DNA of 64,000 nt from Alectoria sarmentosa (Eukaryota > Ascomycota > Lecanoromycetes > Lecanorales > Parmeliaceae). A model generated the notes under the pieces. It was not told the DNA's origin, made no database searches, and saw only the letters and a program-made list of their open reading frames with translations. Both the position numbers and the translations under genes were made by a program. Location: contig WOGZ01000042.1 of assembly GCA_009733775.1 (NCBI GenBank), positions 105,315 through 169,314 of the forward strand, given 5' to 3'. Of the stretch, positions 45,581 to 57,506 are shown in pieces. The stretch's first letter is position 1. Each line of letters starts with the position of its first letter.

Positions 45581-45844
45581 GCATGTGTACTATTGGAAAC
45601 GTGTGTAGTGGGGGTATGTGTGTAGGGTGAGCATGTATTTTGGTGGCGAGCCCAAGCGTATGTGCACTTGGCGACGAGGAGTATGCGTGCAGTCGGATAG
45701 TTGTGTGCAGCCGGAGCATGTGGGCAGGGGAAGCATGGGTGTAGCTGGCAAGCTCGAGCACACGTGGGATTGGGGATTAGGTTCGTATGTGCACGTGTGC
45801 TACTGACGATCCGGAGTACATGTGGAGTGGGGCCGCGTGTATGA
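45581..45844. repeat. Degenerate GT-rich minisatellite-like tract
   Basis: A core like GCATGTG or GTATGTGTG recurs every ~15-30 bp on the plus strand (GCATGTGTAC, GTGTGTAG, GTATGTGCAC, GTATGCGTGCAG, GCATGTGGGCAG and so on), with Pu-rich spacers. It is too irregular to be a clean tandem array. Confidence 0.55.
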
Positions 45845-48466
45845 AGGGAGACGCCGGTGGAAGGTATACGATGGAAGAGCATTCTCATGGTAGGCCGTTG
45901 CAGCGTCTAGTCATCATCAGTCACTGTATTGCAATATGTGGTAGGTGAAGAGTTACCACAAGATGTGCTTAGGCTGACAACGTCAAACAGTAGCAGATGA
46001 AGGCAGCTGTGAGCAGAGAAGTGTTTGTGACGGTAGGTCCAGATCTAGCAGAGGAGTCGAGAGAGTGGTAGAAATGGGAGCCTGGAACAGCTGCGCTCAA
46101 TGCCAGCAAGACGCAATTCAAAGGCAGCGAGGGTGATGAGGAGTAGCTGTGCAGACGTGAGGATGGTGATGTGTGCTTCACCATGATGGCAAGAAGATGA
46201 AGAAAGAGGATAGATTTTAGAAGTCAAGTTGGAGTGGCTTGGAACCATTTTGGGTACGAAGTGGAGGAGGATGTATGAAGGAAGAAGAAATGAAGGGGAG
46301 TGCAAGGTATTTGTATTGCTCCAGGAGAAGGGGCAAGCACTTGGCTATTTACGCCGGGATTCAAGAAGGGAAGGAAGGAGCACCTTCCCCGAGTCATCCA
46401 GCACAGTAGGAGGGTAACGAAGAGCAGGAGGAGCACCAAAACTCAAGAAGCGATGCAATATGATTGAATTGCGTTGCAACCACGGAAAATTGAGGTCGAG
46501 CTACCTATGTTCAGAAGTATCGATCTGTACAGAATCCTCCCCTTCAGACTCGCAGATCGCAGTGCAAAGGCCCTTGAAATACTACGCATGACCCTTGCTG
46601 ATTACGGTATCATTGCCCGGACTCGATGTGTGCCGCAAATGGTGTCACAGAGCTGGGAGAGGCAACGCTGGAAGGAGCGAAAGGAGCGAAAGCGGACTTT
46701 GTAACTGATACTCGGCATTCCATTTCAATGCCAATTACCTTCCTCGCGCAAAGGGGAAATCTTGTGCCAAATTCTATCCTCCGAAGGCGGGAAGCTCGTT
46801 GATGTGCTCTTAGATGATCGTGGGATGTTCCCAAAACGCCTCTTTCCGTTGGCGGTCGCCGCTGCCCACAGAGCTGTGCCGTGCCTGTCCATGTGGTCGA
46901 GTGGCCGTTCGCTGGAGACCCGATAGACTGCAAAGGAGACGGTCGGCTCAAGAAGAAAAGGACAATCGAAAACGACGAGTTCGATTCCAGGTGTCGTCGG
47001 CATTCGTGAAAAGTTCCTGCTGGATTTCGATTTGCTGAATGTGCGTACCTTGCGGAAACTGTCCTGAAAAGCCTGGCAAAGTTGCTGACTCGCGGGAAAT
47101 GCCAACAGCACAGGTACCTAGTAAACCCATGCAAATTCTAGCACGATGTCCGCAGGGTAGGCGTACTCATGCAATAATACAGACTTTGGAGGTAATCTAC
47201 TTATATACTAACAAAAAGACGCCAGTGTTTTAGCACATATAAAATTCATCATTTAAGGGGTAATGCTGCATTATTTTCAATACACTCTTATAACATAATC
47301 CGAAATCACAATGTTATAGTATAGTACAACTTTTCTTTCACGACACGGGATCTGCCTCAATTTCGCAATTCCCGTCGGCTGAGAGATTCTTCGTCAATCA
47401 AGAGAAGATGCAAATTATTGGGAGCTCTCGCAGCTCATCATAAAGTGAACCGACGGCTGGCCTAATCTCGTCTTACGGAACCTACATTCGTCTCGGGACA
47501 GGTATGCAATGCATCCAGATTCGGATGTCTATTTGGGGGCCGCATCGCGCGGAGTAGAGTACATGGCTTCGTGCGTAAGGTAAGAAGAGTTCCGTTTCGC
47601 ATAAGGGTTTTGGCCCTCGGTCGGAGATGCGAGCGAGATCAACGGTACAACTGGCTCCATGATCAGTAAGACATATGTATCGATGCGGAGTGGCGATTTC
47701 AATGCCCCAGTGATGGAATATGTGCACGAGGCTCAGGCTCCCTCCACGTCCGCAAAGGTACCAAGTGGCTTCGCGCGGTCCAAGAGGTCGAGAAGGAATG
47801 ATGGTGAGGCCTTTGAAGGCCAAGTCTCAAGTATCTCTACAGCATACAATGGTAGATGTCAGAAGCAAGGCCCGAGATTAACCTCGCCTCCAGACACTCC
47901 TAGTCTATTGCCCGATAGCAGCGTAGGCAACTTGGCGTGGCGCTATTGTCTCCAAGTCTGCTGAGAATGAGAATTGGAGAAGCTTAACGGTAGATCCTCC
48001 GTGGGCGTCTGCAAGACAAGTCATGAGCGCCAAGACTGCCAAGACTTCGCTCCCCATGGGTTTTCTTTAGCGTAGGTAGGGCTATCCCATTCAGTGACCT
48101 GGCCCCCTCCAGATGTCGTAGGTATGTAAGCTTCATCTTTTTTTATCCATTCTTGGCATCTCTACAACATCATGTCGTCCAAAGGCACAACGTCTGATAT
48201 GTCCGAGGGGCGGTCCGAGCCTGGGGCTGAGGTCGAAGACCCTCACGCTGTCGGGCTCTCCAAGCGGGGTGAATGGTGATGCGTGCTAATGCACCATCTG
48301 GCCAATCATGGGACCTTTGTCGATACCAGCATCTGATTACTAACATGGCCATCCAATTCTTCCCCGCAATGATCGTATGGTCGACTTCATCACCTGCCCA
48401 TAGTCAGCTTCAATCCCAAACATCCTGGCCCGATTGTGTTCTACTTGGTCGGCGCAATCCACAGCT
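45845..48466. other. 2.6-kb gene-poor region
   Basis: AT-rich and purine-rich stretches. Several open frames of 70-174 codons exist (longest on the minus strand, 46610-47134), but they overlap one another in different frames and none carries a recognisable domain, signal or splice model. The last ~300 bp will include the P450 promoter. Confidence 0.5.
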
Positions 48467-50364
48467 ATGGCCGTGCTCGACTTTCTCCCGGCTTCAGGGC
48501 TTGGCTGGCTCTTGATTGGGTTCCTTGCTTTCTTCATATCAAAATGTCTTTACCGCTTGACACTACATCCACTTGCACACTTCCCTGGACCCACACTGGC
48601 AGCTATCACCAGGTTTTATGGGGGCTTCTTTGACCTAAGATCTGATACCTCTTACGTCAAGAAGCTGCCAGAGCTGCATAGGAAATATGGTTTCTACCAA
48701 CACTCCTTCACATCCGTCACCCCTCTAAGGGTTCATAGGGCCCATCGTACGGGTATGGCCCAACCAACTTAACATCCATGACATGGACGCCTACAATCAG
48801 CAAGTCACTCAATTACTATGTTCCATGCCACGATTAACAGCGTCAGGATTTACAAACCTGGCACAAAATTCAATAAAGAAACCGGGTTCTACCAATCTTT
48901 CCCACCTGCCGATCACTCCTTCTTTCAAATCCTAGAGACCAAAGAAGCAATGGCGCGCAAGAATATGATGAACCCGTACTTCTCTCAAGAAGCAATTCGT
49001 CGCGCAGAGCCTCTGATCCAAACTTTCACGACTAAGTTCCTAACGATCTTGGAGAGAGCAGCACTTGAAGCCAGACCTGTGAACATGAGTCTAGGATTCA
49101 AATGCCTTGCAGCGGACACTAATATGAACTTCTCTTTCCAAAAACCATTGGGCGCTCTCGATGCGCCGGAATTTGACTTTCCACTTGTGAGAGCGACCGA
49201 TGCGTCGATAAAGGACGTTCAGTGGGTGCTTTATTTTCCCAAATTTTTTAGATCTTTGTTCGACGCAATAGACCTGCTCCCACAAAGGATAGTTGATAAG
49301 TACTTTGAACCTTTGGCACAGATGAAATCGATCACGAACGTACGCACGTATCCGCCAAGTCACTCGTCGCTGAACTAACATTGACGAGACCTCTCGCGAC
49401 CGTATCTTGGAACTTAAGAAACGCTCTGCCGTCGATCGGCTTCCGACCGTTTTCGATACCATGCTGAACCCCAACCTCGAAAAGGGGCAATTCGCCCCTT
49501 CGCTTGATGAGCTTTCTGCAGACGCGGTGTTTTTGCTTATCGCAGGGACGGATACCACAGCACACAACCTCATAGTGGCAACATACAGCACCCTGACCAA
49601 TCCCTCCGTGTTGGCGAACCTCAAAGCCGAGCTGAGAGAGGCAATGCCCAACAAGGACAGCCTGCTTGACTGGGCGGCCCTGGAGAAGCTACCTTATCTG
49701 GTGCAATATTTTTCTTTGGTTCTGCACTTTGAAGTCGCTGACTTGTTTACAGCGCGGCATCATCAAAGAATCCCTACGCTCATCCTCTGGTGCTCCCGGC
49801 AATCTCCCGCGTGTAGTCCCTCAAACAGGCGCCGTCTTCTGCGGGCGGAAGATAGCACCAGGAGTAAGACGCTCTTTGAAGATCCTCTGAGTTGTCATTC
49901 ATTGCTTCGACTAATCAACATTCACGTCCAGACTCTCGTATCCTGCTGTGTTCATGTTCATCACACCGACCCGGACGTCTTCGAGGACCCGACGGTCTTT
50001 CGTCCTGAACGATGGTTGGCAAATGATGCCAATGAGATGGAAAAGAATCTGCTTAGTTTCTCGCGCGGCTCAAGAATGTGCCCGGGGATGAAGTATGTTG
50101 TCTTCCTCCTTGCCAGTAACCCCCAACTCTTCGTCTTGTTGTACCTCCTGTCTCGAAACATTCTTAGATGGATTAGGGAAAGATTCAGCAACTGACATTG
50201 ATAGTCTGGCGTACGCTGAGCTCTACCTCACGCTTGCGCATCTGTTTCGCAGATTCGATCTTGAATTGCACCAGACTACACCTGATGATATGGAGTGGAA
50301 AGATGTCACTGTATCTAGAATGAAAGGCCATTTGAAAGTCCTGGTAAGAGAGGCGAAGGACTGA
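48467..50364 (+). CDS. Cytochrome P450 monooxygenase
   Basis: A microsomal haem-thiolate monooxygenase; the substrate is unknown. Seven exons are proposed: 48467-48689, 48739-48799, 48841-49339, 49389-49700, 49753-49863, 49932-50092 and 50205-50364 (508 aa). The N-terminal anchor GLGWLLIGFLAFFISKCLY is followed by the hinge RLTLHPLAHFPGP. The I-helix has AGTDTT, helix K has KESLRS (ExxR intact), the PERF region reads FRPERW, and the haem loop FSRGSRMCPG carries the Cys ligand, so all diagnostic residues are present. Two junctions are less certain. The first intron has a weak GTTTCT donor. The second is a 41-nt GC-AG intron (GCAAGT donor), unusually short; an indel there would be the alternative. 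No backbone synthase gene is nearby, so a biosynthetic role is not indicated. Confidence 0.86.
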
Positions 50365-51725
50365 GGACCATATGTCTTGGCGTGAAACCAGATCTGGTAG
50401 GTTGAAGATATTATGAGGTAAGAGTATCCCACTTGGCTGCTTTTACTCGGGGGCAGTAGGATTAGTGAAAGGCATAAAGGGTTTGCTAGGATGCGAATGG
50501 AATCCAGGATCATGATCACCTTGATACCAATTCTAGTCCGGATCTCCAGCGTCAACGCCACTGATTACATGATTGAACATCAATAGCTAGGAGTCGCCAA
50601 AAAAACTTCCAAATGATGCATAACTTGTCAGGCTATACAACATAGTCGTAGTGACGGGCCGTCTGCCTAGCCTGCCCACCCTCAGCTACGAAAAATATTC
50701 TTATCCCAGTTGCGGGTTTTCCTCTGCGGTCTAAAGGCTTGTCCGACCGTTGAGAGCCCGTACTGCCCTCACCAGGCCAATGCACTGTCCAATGCCGTGA
50801 CTGGCAGGCCAAACACGAACTGAGAGTGAGGTAGGATCGTAGTCTTGCCAGGATCTCTTTTGGAAGCACATGCCATGTCCGTAGGGATATGCTAGTCCCA
50901 TGCGCGTGTAGCTGTGTACACAATGTTCGTAGACCTCGATGCTATTTCGCCGCTCGAGCTTCTTGTGGTAAGCCTGACTTCAAATCGAGAGAGCACTATT
51001 GCTAGTAAAGCATCTTGTTTGTCACCACCTGGTCTTCCCCCACCTGAAATCTCAAATTCTTCATCTCAAATGGCCATCAGGATACACGTAATGTGCCGCG
51101 AGAGAGCAGAGGAAGCGGACGCACCTTTTGATCCCGCCTGACGGCTTGCCGGATCAATGCGCTTAGATATACTCTGGAACTACGCCCAAGCTGAGGCGGG
51201 TTCTCTTTAGGGTCCATTGCGCCCTTCATAAATGAAAGGTATTTATCTTCAGTGTCCTGGACATCAACCTCGTGACTTGCCGAAGAAAAGCCGTAGACTA
51301 GTCCTGTTTGGAAACAGGTTGGACGAGGGACATCGCGACTGTCGAATCCCGCGAAATTGTTCTCGCGGAAGAAAAGCCGCACGCGCTGACCATCATAACT
51401 TGCCTCACTTACCTAAGGTACTTACTTACCTACTTAGGCATTAGATCGAAAAGCTCGGCAGGTCTAGACCGAGAGTGACGTCAGAGATCAGGCGCGCTAA
51501 GCCTTGTTTCAAAATCAACCCGCGACCATAAGTCTGAGGTTGAGCTTGGCGTCGTGACTACCTAGGTGAATACGTAGTAAGGCTTTAGGTATCAAAATAT
51601 CTCGATTTCTTAAGGCATCGAGTATATTATCCTGCTGGACTTGCGCCTCGAGCGTCCGGCCTTACGAGTGTGAAGTTGTTCATGCGGCATCCAACATTCC
51701 TGACAGACAGCTGGTAACTGCAATC
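50365..51725. other. 1.36-kb intergenic region
   Basis: No gene recognised. Around 51405-51440 and 51555-51590 there are CCTAAGGTA / TTACCTACTTAGG-type motifs, small palindromic repeats of a kind I have seen scattered in ascomycete intergenic DNA. Confidence 0.5.
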
Positions 51726-54700
51726 ATGGCCATCAGCAGCAGCAATTCGAGCAGCAATCAACAGGTTTTGGACTTCCTCAATGGCCAAGCAGGGGTGGGC
51801 CAAAACAAAGCGGGAATCGCTGTAAAGTCCTTCGTGCTCAACATTGCAGTCAGTCTGGGTCTGTTCGCCTTCGAAATTTCAGGCTTCTTCTTGCTCAAAA
51901 GTTCGGCTATGGGGCGGAGAATATAGTAAGTACTATTCCCATTTTTCCGGGCCGCCCTGGCTGAGGCGCTTGCAGTCAACCCAAGACGTATCTCGTACAA
52001 GATAGACTCCGAGTAGAAGCCGTACCCGTCAACCCCATCAAGTGGATCCGCAGGATCTTCAACATTGAGGACGAAGAGCTCAAGGCCAAGTGTGGGTTAG
52101 ATGGCTACTTCTTTATTCAGCTGCTCCGGGCGATGGTCATCATATTTGCGCCATTGATGGCCATTATCGTGACGGTACTGCTCCCAATCAACTACAACGG
52201 AGGGAAAGATAGCCGTGTCTTCGTCGTGGGTAATCAGTCCGTGGCATCCAACATCACTGGCTTCGATAAGTTGTCTTGGCAGAACGTTGCTCCAACCGAA
52301 ACTGGTAGATATTGGGCACACCTTATCTGCGCAGCACTGGCCATTTCCTGGACGCTTTATAGAATGTACCGTGAGAAGCTGAACTTCATCGACGTCCGGC
52401 AGCGATTCCTTACATCTCCAGAGCACAGAATCAAGGCCTCAGCCAAGACGGTTCTCATCACGAACATACCACGCGAGTACCGAAGCAAAGAGGCATTGGA
52501 AGCACTCTACGATGTCTTCGTGGACAACGACGACCATAGCAGGCTGACTGCCTGGGTGAACCGAGACTACGGGTCTCTGAGAGCCTTGGTAGCTCGTCGT
52601 CGAAGTCTTCGTCACGGATTGGAGAAAGAAGAGCTGAGATTTCTACGACACGTCAACAAGAAGCATCAAACAAGTGGAGAGGCTACGAAATCAAAGAGAA
52701 TTGTAGAGAACACTTCCCAGGAATCGCTCGCGCCTGATGACGAAAATGAAGCATACACTGAGCATGATGAGCAAAAAATCTCCACCGCTTATGAGACGGA
52801 TTGCCGCGAGAAAGCTCAGCTATGGCACAAGTACTTGAAGCCTTCGACTGCCTCTAAAGTCTCTCTTATCCGGGGAAAAGATGGTAGTTGGAAGCCTGCC
52901 ACGTCATTCAAGATCTGGGCCTCTGGCGAGAAGAAGGTGGTACCAAAGATTGCCTGGCTACGCGCAGAGATTGCTCGCTTGACTGTTCAAGTCGAAAAAC
53001 TCCTGCTAAACCTGGATGACGAAGAGCGATTCAAGAAACAGAACTCTGCGTTTATACAGTTCGACAGACAAATGTCTGCACATATGGCTTGCAGTCTGGT
53101 CAGTCACAACAGGGCCGGTCGAATGTCTCCTCGTTTCCTTGAAGTCGCCCCACACGAAATTATCTGGCGTAATATGGGCGTAACCTCTCTTGGCCGTTTC
53201 TTCAGGAGTTGCATTGCACTTGTCTTATTTGCAGCAATTCTGTTGCTCTGGGGTGCACCGACCACTATTCTTGCAGCCCTGTCTCAGCTTGGTTCTCTCC
53301 GCTTCTCCGTCATCTGGCTCTACTGGCTTCAGCGATGGCCAAACTGGATAATAAGTTTCATATCAGGTAAGTCGATCAGTACCCAGCGCTGGCGCAACCA
53401 CTCTTTACCGTTCCATTCACGTCTCGAGTGGTGGGTATTCTTGTTGAAGAGGCTCTTGTCCATCTCGATCCAGGATTGAATGGACAATCGTTCAATGACA
53501 TCACGATATACCCACTGCCAAAGAATTGGACGAAGCAGTAAACCTGTTTTTGCACAAGTCCTCGCGTTTTATAATAGCTCAACTAGAGATAGCTAATTCG
53601 CGCTAGGCCCTCTCACATCTATCCTGCTTGCTTTATTAGTTCAACTTATCGTACCGGCTTTGTTGCGAAAACTGGCAGTCTTCGTTGGCGCACCTACGCG
53701 TAGTAAACGCGAGGTCATCGTGCAAGACTTCTATTTCACCTTCCTCTTCATTGAACTTGTGCTAGTCACGTCAATCTCTTCCGGCATCGCCAACGTCGTT
53801 CCACAGATCGTTAAGGATCCCCGAAATATCCCCACAATTCTGGCCAACGACCTTCCTAGAGCGGCAAACTATTTTTTCAACTACCTTATCGTTCAATCCC
53901 TAGGCTTCAGTGGGAGCGTATTGTTCCAGTACTTGCGCATCCTATACATCACGACAATCTGGCCGTGGTTCACGCAAACTCCCCGAGAGGAAGCTTGGCT
54001 CCAAACGACCATCCCACATCAGGTAGATTCCAAGCCCTAACACGCTCTCAACCTCCACCGCTAAGTGAACACAGATGTGGGGTAACGTGTATTCGTTGAT
54101 TACGAATTTTGCAGTCATTGGTATGTCCTCGACATATCCCCTCTTTCAGATCCATTCTGGATCGGGCGTCATGAGAAGTCACTATCATACAGGGTACTCT
54201 CTGTCAACACGGTGAGCTAACAGACCTTGCAGGCTTGATATATTGCATTATTTCTCCGTTGATGCTCGTCTTCGTGTCCATCACGTTCTCTCTTTTCTGG
54301 GTGGCTTACAGACACAACTATTATTACGTTCAAAGGAATAAAGTCGATACCCATGGGTTACTTTTTAACAATGCTATTTCGCAGCTGTTCACCGGCATCT
54401 ACGTACTGGAGATTGCCCTCATCGGCTTGTTCTTGTTGGTTCGAGATACGCACGACAAGTTTGCGTGTTCGTCTCAAGCCACCATCATGATCGTCGTCCT
54501 AGTCTTGACAGCTGTTTTCCACTTTCTCATGGAGCAGCACCTGCGGCCTCTTTACGAATTCCTGCCAGTCACTCTGGAAGATTCGGCTGTCGACGCCGAA
54601 AGACAGCGATTTCTTACACATGATGACAATGAACCATCGCGTCAGGAAAGCGGCGACAGCGAGGGTATTGAATTATCGGAATTGAACCCACGAGGTATAC

Positions 54701-55191
54701 TAGACGGCAGTGTCGAGGAGCCAACGAAGAAGAGAGCGAGTCGTGTTCAAACGAAAAGCATATCTGCAACAGCAGCCCACGCGAGGAAAGCACTGTCAAG
54801 ATTGAGAAACGAGACTGCGGCAAAGGTCACAGAGATCCACGCTCATGTCCTCGAGCCGATTGCTGGGTCCAGGCGACAAGAAGTCGCGGATCAGCTAGCG
54901 GCAGCAATCGCCCGCTATCCTGATGAATTGACAGACTTGTCCCCTGAGGAGCGAGACGCCGAGCTCAAAGCCGCCTTTCAGGATCCAATAACCAGAGAGC
55001 CAGCGCCCGTCATATGGATCCCGCAGGATCCCGCGGGCCTCTCAGAAGAAGTCATCAAGCAGACCGTTAAATACGGTCGCTACCTACAATACAGCAACGC
55101 TGGAGCATACTTGACGACTAGGAATAAGTGCGAGGTCACGCAGCCTGCGCCGGATGTGAGACCGGATTGGCTTCTGGATTGGGTACTATGA
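51726..55191 (+). CDS. CSC1/OSCA1-like cation channel (PHM7/RSN1 family)
   Basis: Family members are mechanosensitive or osmosensitive Ca2+-permeable channels of plasma or internal membranes. Exons 51726-51925, 51976-53366, 53607-54022, 54075-54120 and 54233-55191 join in phase to 1003 aa. The layout is as expected. Three N-terminal helices come first (FVLNIAVSLGLFAFEISGF; FFIQLLRAMVIIFAPLMAI). A long cytosolic domain follows, with TVLITNIPREYR and FIQFDRQMSAHMACSL, then the 7TM core opening at APHEIIWRNM, with YFTFLFIELVLVTSISSGI and NYYYVQRNKVDTHG. The extended C-tail ends with PDWLLDWVL and contains the PHM7-type block DPITREPAPVIWIPQDPAGLS. The third exon is preceded by a 240-nt intron, far longer than the others; see the findings. 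Intact, with no missing core segment. Confidence 0.92.
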
Positions 55192-55678
55192 GACGGATTC
55201 ATTGCGGGTATCACAGAAAGGGACTGCGTTGGATTCATGGCTGTTTGGCACGACTATACCCTTGCGACATTGTATGTCTAGCTGCTATCATTCAAGTCAA
55301 TTTATCTGTGTGTAAACGTGCTAGATCTGTGCCTACCCATGAAGATGGTAGCTGATTGTTGCCTTTTCGGCTGCGGCCTTCACGCTAGTAATAGTCGTAT
55401 TATCCAAACCCCTGGAATACCTAGGTTCTTATAATGAAGGGCCACCAAACTTATGTGTTCATTTTTCATCTTGAATAGCTTTCTTGACCAAGGCCTCTGT
55501 GGGAATGGTCTTAGTATAAAGATTTCTCTTCTATGTTTTTACAATTGAAAATACCTTTGAAACTGTCCCTGTCGTCAAGCTACGGGGAGGTTGGTCTGAG
55601 GCGGCCGTCTAAGTTTAGGCTTAGTGGGCCATCGTTATAGAGTGTCCTTTATGGAGAGAACCTCAGCTACTCTGATTT

Positions 55679-55759
55679 ACTGGATAGAGCGAGGACATCA
55701 ATGAATTAAGCGATATTTACTAAATGAGAGATTTCATTGGTGTCCTCGCTTTATCAAGT
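55679..55759. repeat. Inverted repeat, ~26-nt arms, 29-nt loop
   Basis: Arms 55679-55704 and 55734-55759 pair at about 22-23 of 26 positions, with an unbroken GCGAGGACA/TGTCCTCGC core. It could form a hairpin or be a miniature-element remnant. Confidence 0.8.
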
Positions 55760-55921
55760 GCCTCAGTTCTGGAATGCACGAGTGACAGGGTTCAACTTTC
55801 AGCCCTACAGCCCTACAAACTCGCGTATCACTAACAAACCGCGTTCAGACCTGGAAATGAAAAATCTATTTTCCCGGCGCACGTCATGACCGCAAACACT
55901 GATTCTTTGTCTGAGTGGTAG

Positions 55922-55929
55922 ATATAAAT
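55922..55929 (+). promoter_or_regulatory. Possible TATA box for the RRM gene
   Basis: ATATAAAT lies 50-58 bp upstream of the ATG at 55980, a plausible distance for a fungal core promoter with a short leader. Confidence 0.3.
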
Positions 55930-55979
55930 TCATCAGACTTCGCTGAACGAAAAATCATAAATTGCTCCTTCTAGCTCAC

Positions 55980-57062
55980 ATGCCTATGCTCACAGATCCC
56001 GCTCAGCAGAGCGCCAACCGAACAGCGAGCCGCTCAGATCTCTCCAGTGATTGGCGTACTAAAGGCGATGCACCACCAAGGACAGGCAACCATGCAGCAA
56101 TACGGGCGTCAGGCCCGCCTTCCAAGCCAGACTACCTCCAGCGACGTGACTTCTGGAGCAAGAGCAGGGACATGAAGGAGGAAAAATCTGTTGGTGGAGA
56201 GACGCTGAGAGGGGAGGATGACCCCCAGACGTTGCAAGCCATTGCCGAAGGTAGACGACTCTATCTGGGCAACATGTCCTACATTGCCAAAACCGAAGAT
56301 GTAGAAATGCTGTTTGCAGAGCGTGATTACCCAGTGTAAGACTTCATTCCGTTACTATGAAGACACAAGCACTGACCTACAGCAGAGAGCACATCAACAT
56401 GTCTATCGACCCTTACTCTGGAAGAAACCCCTCCTACTGCTTCGTGGAGCTTGGGAGCAAGGAACAGGCTGACCGAGCCATGCTGGAACTGAATGGCAAG
56501 GAACTCCTTGGGCGTCCGTTGAAATTGGGACCAGGTGTTGCTCGGTCAAGGAACCGACGCCCACGTGAAGAATCTGATCGGCTTGCGCGCAATACCCGGG
56601 ATAGGTGTCGGCCTGTATTCGATCGCTGGATCAGAACAGATGCTCCAACCCACTGGAAAGGGTACAGTGAGCAAGGTCGTCGACTGTTCGTGGGTGGTCT
56701 GCCTCGAATGCCAGACCACCATACAGTCAATGCCGACGTCCGTGAGCTTTTCAAGGGATACAGCGTGTGAGTGTTGCACCTTTGATTGGGCCTCTCTCGT
56801 CAGGCACTGACAACTTCAAAGGGAAGCTGTCAGCAAGGTCGTCATCCCCCGAACACCCGCTCTTGGTGACCGAAGCGCTTGGAATCATCGCTATCTTTTC
56901 GTCGATTTTTCTACCCCTGAGGAGGCGGATCGTGCTGCGAAAGCAACGAATGGCAGGCAGGCTTGGGGCGTCAAAATCCGAGTCCAGCCTGCGAAGCTTG
57001 ACTCTCAAAAACCTGGCGAAAGAGAGGAGTGGAACCAGGAACAGCTGGCGTTTCCAGTTTGA
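55980..57062 (+). CDS. RNA-binding protein with two RRM domains
   Basis: Probably binds RNA in the nucleus or in translation; no specific target can be named. Exons 55980-56335, 56383-56766 and 56822-57062 join in phase to 326 aa. The first ~90 residues are disordered. RRM1 (~95-170) shows RNP2 RLYLGNMSY and RNP1 SYCFVEL. A charged linker follows, then RRM2 (~215-300) with RNP2 RRLFVGGLP and RNP1-like YLFVDFS, plus EEADRAAKATNGRQAWG. Intron 1 ends in a NAGNAG acceptor (ACAGCAG), so proteins with VRE or VE at the junction are both possible. The upstream in-frame stretch from 55962 has no ATG, so 55980 is the start unless an upstream exon exists. It ends a few codons after the second RRM. Confidence 0.87.
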
Positions 57063-57506
57063 ACCTCCCGTTAGTCGTACCAGACATTCAGCTCGCCAGC
57101 TCGATAGCTGGTCGCTAGAACCCATCGAACGACTCGCAAATGACCATGGCTAGGAGGCCACGCCAAATAAAAGGGCTCATATCAGAGGTTTCAGTTCTGA
57201 CTATCAGCTCGGAGTTATTATTTGTATCGTTTCATCCTGTCCGCCAATATGCGCTTGGTGATCGCTATGTAGCGCCAATGAAGGTGGATTCTGCCGCTAG
57301 ATCGCCAGAAAATTGTTCGCTAACTGATTGCACTCCGAATATCTCAACCGAGCCCTGAGTGGTACTCTATCATTGCTCCAGTAAAGCCACAGTCTTACGA
57401 CTGATTATCACTCATACTAGAAGGACTAAATTCGGAAGGCGACTGATTGCGCTATAGAAATAATATCAAGAGCAATGGGCGCCAACAAGAAGCATTGTTT
57501 TTCAAC
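57063..57506. other. Intergenic region
   Basis: Downstream of the RRM gene and upstream of the secreted orphan. Nothing recognised. Confidence 0.5.

Larger units (their letters stand above)
55192..55979. other. Intergenic, contains a long inverted repeat
   Basis: Between the channel gene and the RRM gene. Holds the inverted repeat at 55679-55759 and a possible TATA box at 55922 for the RRM gene. Confidence 0.55.

Noticed and set aside
46610..47134. 174-codon minus-strand open frame in the gene desert
   Set aside because: It overlaps another similar-length frame (46725-47111), lacks any domain or splice context, and has no family-like sequence. A real gene is possible but not supportable.
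48172..48279. Short plus-strand frame starting MSSKGTTSDMSEG, followed by further coding-like scraps to ~48460
   Set aside because: Stops after about 35 codons, and no splice model joins the scraps into a recognisable protein. Perhaps transporter debris, but the evidence is too thin.
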